The position numbers and the translations under genes are program-made. Positions 17,814 to 28,109 of a stretch of DNA of 56,816 nt are shown piece by piece. Source of the stretch: Streptosporangiales bacterium (GTDB lineage Bacteria; Actinomycetota; Actinomycetes; Streptosporangiales; WHST01); contig WHST01000031.1 of assembly GCA_009379955.1 (NCBI GenBank), forward strand, positions 1-56,816, given 5' to 3'. Position 1 is the first letter of the stretch. Each line of letters begins with the position of its first letter. The notes under the pieces were generated by a model, which was not told the origin of the DNA, did no database searches, and saw only the letters and a program-made list of their open reading frames with translations.

Positions 17814-19348
17814 GCGAGCCCGTCTTCGTCGCGTGCGACATGGGGACCACGCTCGTCAAGGCCGGCGTCGTGGACCTGTCGGGTACCGTCCTCGCCCAGG
17901 CCTCCGAGGAGTCCGACCTCACGCGTCCCCGGCCCGGCGTCGTGGAGCAGGACCTGCTGCAGATCGAGGCCGAGGCACATGCGGCGATCGGCCGCGCGGT
18001 CGCCGAGTCGGGGCGTGCCGCGGACATCGCCGGAGTCTCGTTCTCGAGCCAGATGTCGGGCATCGGCGCGGTCGGCGACGACTTCCGGCCCGTCGCCCCC
18101 TTCGACTCCTGGCTCGACTCCCGATGTGCCCAGGACATCTACGAGATGGCCGAGCACGCCCGGCGGGTCACCCAGCTGTCGGGCTGCCCACCGACGTACA
18201 GCCACGCCCCCAAGCAGCGCTGGCTGAAGCGGACCCACCCGGACGTCTACGCCAGGACACGGGCCTTCCAGGTGCCCGGCCCGTTCGTGGCCGCCCGGCT
18301 CGCGGGCCTCGACGTCGCGGACGCCTACATCGATCGCACGAACCTGTGCTTCGCGAACCTCTCCGACACCGAGCACGGCCGATGGGCCGACGAGCTCGTC
18401 GACCTGTTCGGCCTCGACCGCGAGAAGCTGCCGAGGATCGTCGCCCCGGAAGAGGTGATCGGCACCGTCACCCGCGCCTCGTCCACTGCGACCGGCATCC
18501 CCGAGGGCGTACCCGTCGTCGCCGGTGGAGGCGACCAGATCGTCGCCTGCCTGGGCGTCGGGGTCTCCAGTCCCGGTCGGGCGTCCGACTCCGCGGGGAC
18601 CGCAAGCCTGTTCAGCGTCTGCCTGGACAGGTGGGCCCCGGACACCGACGCGATGAGCCTCATCACCTCGGTGTCGATCGTCCCTGGGCGCTACCTCGCG
18701 TTCGCGTTCGTCAACGGCGGAGGTCAGGGCCTCGAGTGGGTCCGTCAGGAGATCCTCGGCACCTCCGCCCCGGCGAAGGACGCGTTCGCCGACCTCGAGC
18801 GGATGGCGTCGGCGGTCCCTCCGGGGTCGGAAGGACTGCTGTGGCTGCCGCATTTCCAGGGCGGTGTCACGCCGCCCAAGCCGCACCTGCGCAGCGGTTG
18901 GATCGGCATCACCGGAGGACACTCGACCGGCCACCTCTACCGGTCCGTGCTCGAGGGGATCGCCTTCCAGTACGCGTCGTGGTCGGCACACGCGTCCGCG
19001 GCGATGGGGCGTCCACTGGAACAGGTGCGCACCATGGGTGGCGGCTCGAAGTCCGATCTCTGGGTGCGGATCAAGGCCGACGTCCTCGGCATCCCGTTCG
19101 TCCGGACGGCCGAGTCCGAGGCCGCGCTGCTCGGCAACGCCCTGCTGGCCGGGTCCGCCACCGGCCACATCGACGACCTGGTGTCGACCGCCGACGCCTG
19201 GAACGACTTCACCTCTCCGGTCGATCCCGACGAGAAGAGGCACGCGCTCTACGACCGGTACCGCCGGGTCTTCGACCACCTCAGTGCCGCGGTCGATCCC
19301 GTGCTCCACGAGCTGTCGGCGCTGTCCCGCGAGGCACCCCCGTCCTAG
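17810..19348 (+). CDS. FGGY-family carbohydrate kinase
   Basis: This 512-residue kinase has the two-domain FGGY/actin fold. The N-terminal phosphate loop is ACDMGTTLVKAGVVD, followed by SFSSQMSGIGAV and FDSWLDSRC. The C-terminal ATP-binding part carries GGGDQIVACLG, DSAGTASLF and MGGGSKSDLW. The family phosphorylates xylulose, ribulose, fuculose, glycerol and related substrates; the sequence alone does not assign one. The ATG overlaps the preceding dehydrogenase by 4 nt. Placed between a polyol dehydrogenase and a sugar ABC importer, it probably phosphorylates the ketose produced from an imported polyol. Confidence 0.92.
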   Translation: MSEPVFVACDMGTTLVKAGVVDLSGTVLAQASEESDLTRPRPGVVEQDLLQIEAEAHAAIGRAVAESGRAADIAGVSFSSQMSGIGAVGDDFRPVAPFDSWLDSRCAQDIYEMAEHARRVTQLSGCPPTYSHAPKQRWLKRTHPDVYARTRAFQVPGPFVAARLAGLDVADAYIDRTNLCFANLSDTEHGRWADELVDLFGLDREKLPRIVAPEEVIGTVTRASSTATGIPEGVPVVAGGGDQIVACLGVGVSSPGRASDSAGTASLFSVCLDRWAPDTDAMSLITSVSIVPGRYLAFAFVNGGGQGLEWVRQEILGTSAPAKDAFADLERMASAVPPGSEGLLWLPHFQGGVTPPKPHLRSGWIGITGGHSTGHLYRSVLEGIAFQYASWSAHASAAMGRPLEQVRTMGGGSKSDLWVRIKADVLGIPFVRTAESEAALLGNALLAGSATGHIDDLVSTADAWNDFTSPVDPDEKRHALYDRYRRVFDHLSAAVDPVLHELSALSREAPPS

Positions 19349-19392
19349 GCCTCCGGCCGTCACGCACCGCACCCCATCCGAGGAGTCCGATC

Positions 19393-20334
19393 ATGAGCAC
19401 CGCACGTCTCCGCCGTACCGTCGCGGCGATCACCCTCCCGCTCGTCCTCGTCGCGCTCGCGGCCTGCAACACGGCAGGTGGGGGCGGCGACGGCGGCAAG
19501 AAGATGGGAGTCACGGTCTCCAACAGCACCAACCCGTTCTTCGTGATGGAGTCGAAGACGGCCAAGAAGACCGGCGAGGACATGGGCCTCGACGTGCTCT
19601 CCCAGGAGGCCAAGGAGGACGTCAAGACGCAGTCGGACCAGATCGACCAGTTCGTCACCTCGCAGGTGGACTTCATCGTGATCGACCCGGTCGACTCCGA
19701 CGGCGTCGGACCCGCCGTCAAGCGGGCGGTGGCGGCGGACATCCCGGTCGTCGGGATCGACTCGCAGACCGCGGGCGCCGACGTCTCGGTGACGACCGAC
19801 AACACCCAGGCCGGCAAGGTCTCCTGCAAGTCGCTGGCCGAACAGCTCGACGGCAAGGGCAAGGTCGCCATCCTCGACGGCACCCCGATCTCCGCGGTCG
19901 AGGACCGCGTCATCGGCTGCAAGCAGGTCTTCGAGGACTACCCCGGCATCAAGGTCGTGTCGCACCAGCGCGGCGACAACAGCCGGGACAAGGCGCTCCC
20001 CGTGGCCACCGACATCCTCACCGCCAACCCGGACCTCGACGCGGTCTTCGCGATCAACGACCCCACGGCCACCGGCGTCGAGCTCGCCGCCAAGCAGAAG
20101 AACATGAAGATCATCATCACCTCGGTGGACGGCGCGAAGGCGGCGGTCGACTCGATCGAGAAGGGCGGCATGATCACCGCGACCGCCGCCCAGGACCCGG
20201 CCGCGCTGGCCAAGAGGGGCGTCGAGATCGGCGCGAAGCTGGCCGACGGCGAGAAGGCCGAGAAGCCTCTCATCGAGCTGCCGACCGAGCTCATCGACAA
20301 GAGCAACGCGGCCGACTACAAGCCCTGGGGCTGA
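19393..20334 (+). CDS. Sugar ABC transporter substrate-binding lipoprotein (RbsB-like)
   Basis: This 313-residue protein is a periplasmic-binding-protein type 1 sugar receptor. A lipoprotein signal peptide ends in LVALAACN (lipobox, Cys about residue 28), then a Gly-rich linker leads to VTVSNSTNPFFVMESKTAKK and the two-lobed fold, with VDFIVIDPVDSDGV and VFAINDPTATG. It belongs to the ribose/xylose/polyol class. GAGGAG precedes the ATG. It delivers substrate to the ATPase and permease encoded next. Ligand unknown. Confidence 0.93.
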   Translation: MSTARLRRTVAAITLPLVLVALAACNTAGGGGDGGKKMGVTVSNSTNPFFVMESKTAKKTGEDMGLDVLSQEAKEDVKTQSDQIDQFVTSQVDFIVIDPVDSDGVGPAVKRAVAADIPVVGIDSQTAGADVSVTTDNTQAGKVSCKSLAEQLDGKGKVAILDGTPISAVEDRVIGCKQVFEDYPGIKVVSHQRGDNSRDKALPVATDILTANPDLDAVFAINDPTATGVELAAKQKNMKIIITSVDGAKAAVDSIEKGGMITATAAQDPAALAKRGVEIGAKLADGEKAEKPLIELPTELIDKSNAADYKPWG

Positions 20335-20339
20335 TCCGC

Positions 20340-21856
<1,517 letters not shown>

Positions 21857-21857
<1 letters not shown>

Positions 21858-22891
21858 TGAGCGACTTCGGATCGTCGGCGCCGCCGACCACGAAGCCGAC
21901 GGCGACCAACGCGCCCGCGGAGAGCTCCACCTCGCTGATGGCGACCGTCGGGCGCAGCAACCAGATCGGTGTCGCTCTGGCGCTGGTCGCCCTGGTGGCC
22001 CTGATGGCGTTCATCGCGCCCTACTTCTGGACGACCGGCAACCTGCTCGAGGTGATGCGCCAGGTCTCCGCGATCGCGATCCTCGCCGCGGGAGGCACGT
22101 TCGTCATCCTCACCGCCGGCATCGACCTCTCCGTCGGCTCGGCGCTCGGGCTCTGCGCGATGGTCGCGATCGTCGCCGCGGACAACGGCCTCTCACCGTG
22201 GACCGCGATCCTGCTCTGCCTGGTCGCGGGGGTCGCGATCGGACTGGTCAACGGCGTCGTCACCGCGTTCCTGGCACTCCCCGCGTTCATCGTCACGCTG
22301 GCCGCGTTGACCTACCTCCGCGGCTTCGTCTACGTCGGCACCGGCGGCACCACGGTGACCCCCAGCGAGGTCGCGTTCTCGTGGATCGGCCAGTCCAGCC
22401 TGCTCGGCGTGCCCGTCGCCGCGTGGATCATGATCGTGGTCTACGCGGGCGGCTGGTTCCTGCTCAACCGCACGATCTTCGGCCGGCAGATCTACGCCAT
22501 CGGCGGCAACGCCGAGGCCGCCAGGCTGAGCGGGATCAGCGTCCGGCGGGTCACGGCGATGGCCTACGTCATCTCCGGCCTGACCGCGGGCATCGCCGGG
22601 CTGATCATCGCCGCCCGCCTGCAGAGCGCCGTGCCCGACCTCGGCTCGGGCTACGAGCTCAACGCGATCGCCGCGATCGTGCTCGGCGGGACCTCGCTGA
22701 TGGGCGGCCGCGGCTCCCTGGTGGGCACGCTGATCGGTGCCCTCTTCATCGGGGTGCTCTCCAACGGCATGACGCTGATGAACGTGGAGTCGTTCTACCA
22801 GCAGATCATCATGGGCTTCGTGATCCTGCTGGCCGTGCTGGTCGACCGCCTGCGCCGCAGAGGCGGTCGGCGCCTCGAGGGCTCCGGTTGA
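21857..22891 (+). CDS. Sugar ABC transporter permease (RbsC-like)
   Basis: This 344-residue membrane protein has an unusually long hydrophilic N-terminus (about 38 residues) and then eight to ten helices. The RbsC-family signature FVILTAGIDLSVGSALGL is at about 90-107, and the coupling region YAIGGNAEAARLSGISV follows. I chose the ATG at 21857, which shares one base with the ATPase stop; a GTG 3 nt earlier is also possible. It forms the channel of the importer. It is the last gene of the catabolic operon; a perfect hairpin lies about 220 nt downstream. Confidence 0.92.
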
Positions 22892-23112
22892 CCGAAGGAA
22901 CGTGATCAACGTGGAGGACCCTGGCGGGCATCCCTACGGGTGAAGGGTGACCACCTCGGCTGGGTCCCCAGCGTGGGGAACCGGTCACGTCCGTTGGAGG
23001 TGACGCACCGCTGCACATCGCGATTCGGGGTCCCACCGGCTGCAGCATGTCCGAACCCCGACTCACGATGTCAACACCACGGCACCCGCCCGCAACGCCC
23101 GTGCCAGGACCC

Positions 23113-23160
23113 GTGAGGGGCACCCTCACCGTGCCTGGGCACGGTGAGGGTGCCCCTCAC
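23113..23160. repeat. 48-bp perfect hairpin repeat, copy 2 (probable two-way terminator)
   Basis: Arms of 22 bp (23113-23134 and 23139-23160) are exact reverse complements around a 4-nt loop, CTGG. The first 19 bases match the arm of the copy at 8812. It lies between the convergent permease and DUF4386 genes. The rest of the gap (22892-23112) shows no gene or recognisable motif. Confidence 0.75.
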
Positions 23161-23171
23161 GCCATCCTGGA

Positions 23172-23888
23172 TCAACCGCTTCTCGGGGTGCCTCTCACAC
23201 GCACTCCCTTCACCACCAGCCAGAGCGCCAGCGAGAGCTCGCCCACGAACGGGGGCAGCAGGATCCAGGGGAAGAGCACGTTCGACACCGAGGGCGCGAG
23301 GATCGACGCCAGACTGTTCACGAAGTAGCAGACACCCGCCGCGATCATCAACACGCCGATGAGGCGCGGCATGAGTCGCGAGCGCATGATCAGCACGCCA
23401 GTCAGCGTGCAGAAGCCCGCGAAGAAGAGGAGTGCGAAGCCGAAACCGGTCGCGAACTGTCCGATCTCGAGGTAGGCCAGCGCCTGCCGCTGCCCCTCGC
23501 CCAGCGCGCCGAGCGCGCCGCGCTCCTCGACCATCGCGAGCGGCACGTAGAGGTGGAGAAGGCTCACCGCCTCGATCGTCACGTCGACGAGCGTGAAGAC
23601 GAGCGCCGCCCGGGCGAGCGTCGCCTGTACCGGCTTGAGCAGCCCGTAGAGGATGACGCCCACCAGCGCGGCGGCGATGAGGTAGAGAAGGTGGACCGCC
23701 AACCCCAGGCGCCACAGCTGCTCGCCCGCCGCGATCTCCCGTATCGTCGCCGCGGCGTCACCCGCCACGATCAGCGGTTCCCGCACGAACCCTTCGACGA
23801 ACAAGCCGCCGGCGATCACGACGAGGTAGCAGAGGCCTGCGATCCGCGCCTGCCGCACCAGCGGTGTATGACGAGCCGGTTCACTCAT
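23172..23888 (-). CDS. DUF4386 family membrane protein
   Basis: This 238-residue protein has six to seven predicted membrane helices and the layout of DUF4386 proteins: RQARIAGLCYLVVIAGG at the N-terminus, an extracytoplasmic loop with AGEQLWRLGLAVHLLYLI, and a central YVPLAMVEERGALGAL...QRQALAYL loop. The family's function is unknown. The start is an ATG at 23888. Neighbours give no clue: it is convergent with the sugar permease gene and separated by a short gap from the tmRNA gene transcribed in the same direction. Confidence 0.85.
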   Translation of the reverse strand: MSEPARHTPLVRQARIAGLCYLVVIAGGLFVEGFVREPLIVAGDAAATIREIAAGEQLWRLGLAVHLLYLIAAALVGVILYGLLKPVQATLARAALVFTLVDVTIEAVSLLHLYVPLAMVEERGALGALGEGQRQALAYLEIGQFATGFGFALLFFAGFCTLTGVLIMRSRLMPRLIGVLMIAAGVCYFVNSLASILAPSVSNVLFPWILLPPFVGELSLALWLVVKGVRVRGTPRSG

Positions 23889-23976
23889 GCGCCGTCACTC
23901 CCTCGACTCACTGTTCGGCCTCACGTGGCGACGACGCTGGGTCCGATACGAGAGTCTCCGCAAGCAGCGACGGCTC

Positions 23977-24351
23977 GGTGGAGGTGGCGGGAATCGAACC
24001 CGCGTCCTTCGGTGACAAGGCAGGGCTTCTCCGGGCGCAGCCGGTATGTCGTGTTACTCGGTCCCGGCAGTCCTACTGGCAAGCTGCCGACGAACCCAGC
24101 CGCTGTGCGCTGTCCCGTGCATGTCCCGCGGCCGGGCTAGCACGGTGAGCCTTCTCGCTGATGCCAGGATCCGGGCCGAAGGCACTCCCGGGCTGACACC
24201 TTCGCTAGCTCGCTTTAGGCAGCGAGAGCGAAGGAGTTGCGCTGTGAATTGGCGCTTATCTTTAGTGCAGCGCGTGGTTTGCGAGCTCAGCGCTACCATC
24301 CTCGGCCCGCTTCCCCTGCTTCGACATCCGAAGTCGAAACCGTTCACCCCC
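23977..24351 (-). ncRNA. ssrA: Transfer-messenger RNA (tmRNA)
   Basis: The 375-nt gene reads 5' GGGGGUGAACGG... and ends ...UUCGAUUCCCGCCACCUCCACC. The 5' GGGGGUG pairs with CACCUCC to form the tRNA-like acceptor stem, and the T-arm GGGUUCGAUUCCC is intact. The encoded tag reads ANSQRNSFALAA followed by TAA (tag codons at 24218-24253, stop at 24215-24217), with the usual ALAA ending recognised by Clp proteases. The terminal A of CCA is not encoded (the next base gives G), so it must be added after transcription. It rescues stalled ribosomes with SmpB, whose gene lies at 36646 in this window. Confidence 0.97.
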
Positions 24352-24672
24352 TATGCAGTTGTCCCCCCACCCTACCCAGCCGAGCGCCCCAGGCGCACCG
24401 GGTATCCGGATGGTGATGAGGGAAGCCGGGGGTCTGGGGCTGGGCCCCAGAAGAGAGACCCCCGTGGCGACGAAGCACCCCGAACTGCTCCGCGCCACGG
24501 GGGTGTGGGCGCCCGCCGGTGCCTGTAGCAGGCACCCACCGACGTCCTCCCGGGAGGACGTCATTCACAGGCAGTTCATTGCCCCCAATGCCGCCTGCAC
24601 ACACATCAACGCGCCGGCGGGCCAATTGGTTGTCGCGTCGGAGGAAGATTTTTCGCTCTGGTGTTACCACGA
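24352..24672. other. 321-nt gene-free stretch upstream of ssrA with four successive hairpins
   Basis: No credible gene is present. Four inverted repeats lie in a row: CTGGGGC/GCCCCAG (24434-24450), ACCCCCGTGGCG/CGCCACGGGGGT (24458-24504), GGTGCCTG/CAGGCACC (24518-24536) and a perfect 22-bp palindrome at 24541-24562 whose half is GACGTCCTCCC. They follow the amidohydrolase stop and precede the ssrA promoter, so some could terminate transcription. TAGGGT near 24370 (minus strand) is a possible -10 for an ssrA precursor. Confidence 0.6.
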
Positions 24673-25572
24673 CTACGCACCGAGGCGGAGGACGCGCCGC
24701 GGATTGTCCCAGCACACGGACCGCAGCCAGCGGTCACCGAGGCCGAGCCGGGCCAGCGCCGCCAGCTGGTGGGCGTACGGGTACGGGATGTTCGGGAAGT
24801 CCGAGCCGAGCACGATCCGGTCGCCGTGGTCGGCCAACCGGGAGACGAGGCCGGCGGGGAACGGGGCGCCGAGCTCGGCGAAGAAGTCGGTGCAGGCCAT
24901 GGTGGTGTCGAGGTGGAGGCGCTCGAACCGGTCGGCGAGGTCCAGGAACGCCGCGTACTCCGGGGCACCGAGGTGCGCGATGACCGCGGTGAGCCGGGGA
25001 TGGGCGGCGAGCACCTCGGCGAAGATCTCGGGACCTGTGTACCTGCCGGGCCGCGGGCCGCTTCCGCAGTGCACGACCACGGGGACGCCGGCGTCGGCGA
25101 GCGCACCCCAGACGCCGGTGAGCAGCGGGTCCCTGGGGTCGTAGCCGCCGACCTGGACGTGCGCCTTGACCACCTGCGCGCCGGACGCCACCGCCTCCCC
25201 CACGTAGCCCTCGGCCCCGGGCTCCGCGAAGAACGTGGCACTGCGGAGTGCCCCCGGGTTACGGGCGGCGAACTCCGCCGCCCACGCGTTGAGCGAGACC
25301 GCCATGCCCGGCTTGTGCGGATAGCTCAGGGCCCCGAAGCGGACGACGCCGAGCTCGCCGAGGTGGGCGACCCGGGCGTCCTCGTCGAGGTGGCGGTAGT
25401 GGATGGGCCACGGGTGGTCGATCAGGGGTCCGGCGTTGTCGAAGTACTCCCAGACCCGCTGGTGCAGTCTCGGCGGCATGAAGTGCACGTGCAGGTCGAC
25501 CAGGCCGGGGAGCCCGAGCACGCGGAGGAAACCGGGCACCTCGGCGTCGGTCCGTGGGGAGGTGGTGGTCAC
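24673..25572 (-). CDS. Amidohydrolase family protein (amidohydrolase 2, TIM barrel)
   Basis: This 299-residue metal-dependent hydrolase begins GLPGLVDLHVHFMP, which holds the HxH metal ligands. Further expected metal or catalytic residues are in VPVVVHCGSG, TAVIAHLGAPEY and the late Asp in LGSDFPNIPYP. The amidohydrolase 2 family includes decarboxylases (ACMSD, gamma-resorcylate) and lactonases. The substrate is not evident. The GTG at 25572 overlaps the TetR-gene stop by 4 nt, so the two are co-transcribed and the regulator probably controls this gene. The final residues are NPRRVLRLGA, typical for the family. Confidence 0.87.
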   Translation of the reverse strand: MTTTSPRTDAEVPGFLRVLGLPGLVDLHVHFMPPRLHQRVWEYFDNAGPLIDHPWPIHYRHLDEDARVAHLGELGVVRFGALSYPHKPGMAVSLNAWAAEFAARNPGALRSATFFAEPGAEGYVGEAVASGAQVVKAHVQVGGYDPRDPLLTGVWGALADAGVPVVVHCGSGPRPGRYTGPEIFAEVLAAHPRLTAVIAHLGAPEYAAFLDLADRFERLHLDTTMACTDFFAELGAPFPAGLVSRLADHGDRIVLGSDFPNIPYPYAHQLAALARLGLGDRWLRSVCWDNPRRVLRLGA

Positions 25573-26174
25573 CCGGCGGATGCTACTGGCGCGGTACGCA
25601 GGATGCCCCGCACGCCTGCGCGGAAGTCGTCCTCGTCGACGTCGAGGATGGTGAGCTGCAGCATGAAGCCTTGGACGATCGCGGCGAGAGCCCTGGCGAG
25701 CTTCTCCGGCGCGACGTCGTCGCTCAGGACGCCCACCGCCTGGTACATGCGGGCGACCCGCGTCAGCCGCTCGAACACGATGCCCACGTTGGTGCGCAGG
25801 GCGTCGGCGACGGCGGGGGTGCGGATCGCCTCGCTCCACACCTGACCGATGAGGCGCGCGAGCCCCTCGAGCTCGTTCGCCTCGCGGATGGCGGAGAAGA
25901 GCATGCCGAACACCTCGTCGAGCGGCGGCAGGTCGTCGGGGTCGAGCTCCTCGAGTCGGTCGGTCACGGCCGAGATCTTCGTCTGCGCGATCGCCCCGAT
26001 GATCTCGTCCTTGCTCGTGAAGTAGCGGTAGACGGCGCCGGCGGACAGCCCGGCCTCGGCGAAGATGTGCTGCATCGACGTGGTGTGGAAGCCGTTGCGG
26101 ATGAAGCAGCGCCGCGCGGCGTCGAGGATCTGGCGGCGGCGCGCGTCGAGGTGCTCCTGGCTGACTCGTGGCAT
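25569..26174 (-). CDS. TetR-family transcriptional regulator
   Basis: This 201-residue protein has the TetR helix-turn-helix: RRQILDAARRCFIRNGFHTTSM then IFAEAGLSAGAVYRYFTSKDEI (about 14-60). The rest is the alpha-helical ligand-binding and dimerisation domain. The ATG at 26174 was chosen because MPRVSQEHLDARRR is the usual family beginning; in-frame sequence upstream overlaps the promoter. It is divergent from the membrane protein at 26273 and heads an operon with the amidohydrolase. Two GGAACATTC/CGAACATTC sites in the divergent region are candidate operators. Confidence 0.92.
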   Translation of the reverse strand: MPRVSQEHLDARRRQILDAARRCFIRNGFHTTSMQHIFAEAGLSAGAVYRYFTSKDEIIGAIAQTKISAVTDRLEELDPDDLPPLDEVFGMLFSAIREANELEGLARLIGQVWSEAIRTPAVADALRTNVGIVFERLTRVARMYQAVGVLSDDVAPEKLARALAAIVQGFMLQLTILDVDEDDFRAGVRGILRTAPVASAG

Positions 26175-26186
26175 GGGCACAAAATA

Positions 26187-26257
26187 GAACGAACATTCGC
26201 TCTTGACAAGAGCGGCGGCCGGGCGCACCGTGGTCACCGTAAAAGGAACATTCATTC
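26187..26257. promoter_or_regulatory. Divergent promoter with candidate TetR operators
   Basis: GAACGAACATTCGCTC (26187-26202) and GGAACATTCATTC (26245-26257) share the palindromic core GAACATTC. TTGACA at 26203-26208 is a good -35 box for the plus-strand gene, though no strong -10 is seen 17 nt later. A site at each end of the region fits repression of both divergent genes. Confidence 0.55.
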
Positions 26258-26272
26258 TCTTGGGAGGCGGTC

Positions 26273-27298
26273 ATGTCGGACCACGCAACCTCGGACCGCC
26301 GGCGCGGGCTACTGGGCTGGGCCGCGCTCGTCGTCCTCGTCCCCCTCGTCGTCGCCCTGGCGGTCACGGCGTTCACCTGGCCGAACGCCAGGATCGAACC
26401 GCGCGACCTGCCGATCGGGGTCGTCGGCCCGCCGTCCGCGACGGCACAGGTCACCGAGCGGCTCGCGGGCGAGCCTGGGGCGTTCGAGGCGCACCTCTAC
26501 CGGTCCGAGGCGGCCGCGCGCGAGGCGATCGAGGACCGGACGGTGTACGGCGCGATCATGGTCGAGCAGGGCAGCGCGCCCACCGTGCTCACCGCGACCG
26601 CCGCCAGCCCGATGGTCGCGAGCCTGCTGACCCAGTCGGTGACGGCCGGCCTGCCGCCGCAGCAGCGCGCGCAGGTACGCGTCGTCGACGTCGTCCCGAC
26701 CGCCGCGGGCGACCCGCGCGGGTCGCTGCTCGGCGCCTCGGTGTTTCCGCTGATGCTGGCCGGCCTGATCACCGGCGCACTGGCGTTCTACCTCACCAGG
26801 ACGTTGCGCGGCCGGCTGCTCGGCCTGCTCGCCTCGTCGGCCGTCACCGGTGCCGTGGTTGGCCTGCTGCTGCAGACCTGGTTGGACGGGCTCGCCGGGG
26901 ACTGGCTCGCGAACGCGGGCGTGTTCGCGCTCGTCACGTTCGCCATCGGCGCGACCGTCGCCGGGCTCACGGCGGCCGTCGGGCGCGTCGGGATCGGCCT
27001 CGCGAGCCTGCTCTTCATGCTGCTGGGCAACCCCGCCTCCGGCATGACGTCGGCGCCGGAGCTGCTGCCGCAGTGGTTCGCGGCCCTCGGCCAGCTGCTG
27101 CCGCTAGGCGCCGGCGGTGGGCTGCTCAGGAACGTCGCCTACTTCGACGGCAACGCGATCGGTGGGCACCTGGCGGTCCTGATCACCTGGGCCGTGGTCG
27201 GCTGCGTGCTCCTGACCGTGCCGACGCTCGTCCGCCTCGCGAAGCGGGCACGGGCCTCGACGCAAGCAGACGCGGGCACCAGGCTCAGCGCGGCCTGA
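26273..27298 (+). CDS. Membrane protein of the YhgE/Pip or ABC-2-like class
   Basis: This 341-residue protein has one N-terminal helix (about 13-35), an extracytoplasmic domain of about 120 residues (IGVVGPPSATAQVTERL...GAIMVEQG), and five to six C-terminal helices from about 150. This layout is shared by DUF3533/YhgE-type proteins and ABC-2 permeases. GMTSAPELLPQWFAALGQLLPLGAG is typical of the former. GGGAGG precedes the ATG. It is divergent from the TetR gene, a common pairing for efflux functions. There is no ATPase gene beside it. The function is unproven. Confidence 0.75.
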   Translation: MSDHATSDRRRGLLGWAALVVLVPLVVALAVTAFTWPNARIEPRDLPIGVVGPPSATAQVTERLAGEPGAFEAHLYRSEAAAREAIEDRTVYGAIMVEQGSAPTVLTATAASPMVASLLTQSVTAGLPPQQRAQVRVVDVVPTAAGDPRGSLLGASVFPLMLAGLITGALAFYLTRTLRGRLLGLLASSAVTGAVVGLLLQTWLDGLAGDWLANAGVFALVTFAIGATVAGLTAAVGRVGIGLASLLFMLLGNPASGMTSAPELLPQWFAALGQLLPLGAGGGLLRNVAYFDGNAIGGHLAVLITWAVVGCVLLTVPTLVRLAKRARASTQADAGTRLSAA

Positions 27299-27310
27299 CC
27301 GCCGGCCCGG

Positions 27311-28096
27311 TCAGCGCAGGGCTCGACGCAGTCCGACCGCGCGCTCGATCAGCACCACGAACAGGATCGAGATCGCGATGAGGACGACGGACAGGGCGGC
27401 GACCTGCGGATCGGTGCGGAACTGCACGTAGCGGAAGATCTCCACCGGCAGCGTCGTGGTGCCCGACCCGACGACGAACAGCGAGATGACCGCCTCGTCG
27501 AACGAGATGAGGAACGCGATGACCGCGCCGGCGAGCACGCCCGACCTGATGAGCGGCAGCGTGACCCGGCGGAACGTCGTGAACGGGCTCGCGCCGAGCA
27601 CCCGCGCGGCCTCCTCGCACGAGGTGTCGGCGGTCATCAGGCTCATCATCGTGGTGCGCACGACGTACGGGACCGTCACGCCCAGGTGGGCCACCACGAG
27701 TCCCGGGTACGTGCCCGTCAGGCCGACCGGCGTCAGCACGAGCAGCAGCGCGAGTCCGAGGGTGATGGTCGGCACCATCAGCGGCGCGACGAAGAGCCCG
27801 GTGACGACCCCGCTCCCCCGGAACCTGTGCCGCTGCAATGCGATCGCCGCGGGCACGCCGACGAGAGTGGCGAGCGCCGCCACGATCACGCCCACGATCG
27901 CCGACACCTTGAACCCGGCGAGGAAGCCGGCGTTGCGCGTCAGCTCCGCGTACCACTGCAGCGAGAAACCCTGGGGCGGGAAGCGCAGGTACGGCTGGTC
28001 GTCGAAGGAGATCACCAGCACCACGAGGATGGGTGCGAGCAGGAACAGGTACAGCAGCGCGATGAGCGCGCGCCAGGCGATCGCCGTCGGTCTCAT
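27311..28096 (-). CDS. ABC transporter permease (PotC-like)
   Basis: This 261-residue membrane protein has six predicted helices and the binding-protein-dependent permease signature EEAARVLGASPFTTFRRVTLPL (EAA loop, about 160-181). It resembles the second permease of spermidine/putrescine-type importers. The ATG has GGAGG upstream, and the gene follows the other permease after 13 nt. It is the last gene of the operon read from 32614 downwards. Substrate unknown: the neighbouring RraA-like gene hints at an organic acid rather than a polyamine (inference). Confidence 0.92.
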   Translation of the reverse strand: MRPTAIAWRALIALLYLFLLAPILVVLVISFDDQPYLRFPPQGFSLQWYAELTRNAGFLAGFKVSAIVGVIVAALATLVGVPAAIALQRHRFRGSGVVTGLFVAPLMVPTITLGLALLLVLTPVGLTGTYPGLVVAHLGVTVPYVVRTTMMSLMTADTSCEEAARVLGASPFTTFRRVTLPLIRSGVLAGAVIAFLISFDEAVISLFVVGSGTTTLPVEIFRYVQFRTDPQVAALSVVLIAISILFVVLIERAVGLRRALR

Positions 28097-28109
28097 GGCG
28101 CCTCCTCCC

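Noticed and set aside
22892-23112. Possible riboswitch or leader RNA after the sugar permease gene.
   Set aside because: The stretch lies downstream of one gene and convergent with the next, and no known aptamer motif is recognisable.
24046-24600. Several open frames across the tmRNA gene and the hairpin array.
   Set aside because: They overlap the clear ssrA sequence and show no protein-like composition.
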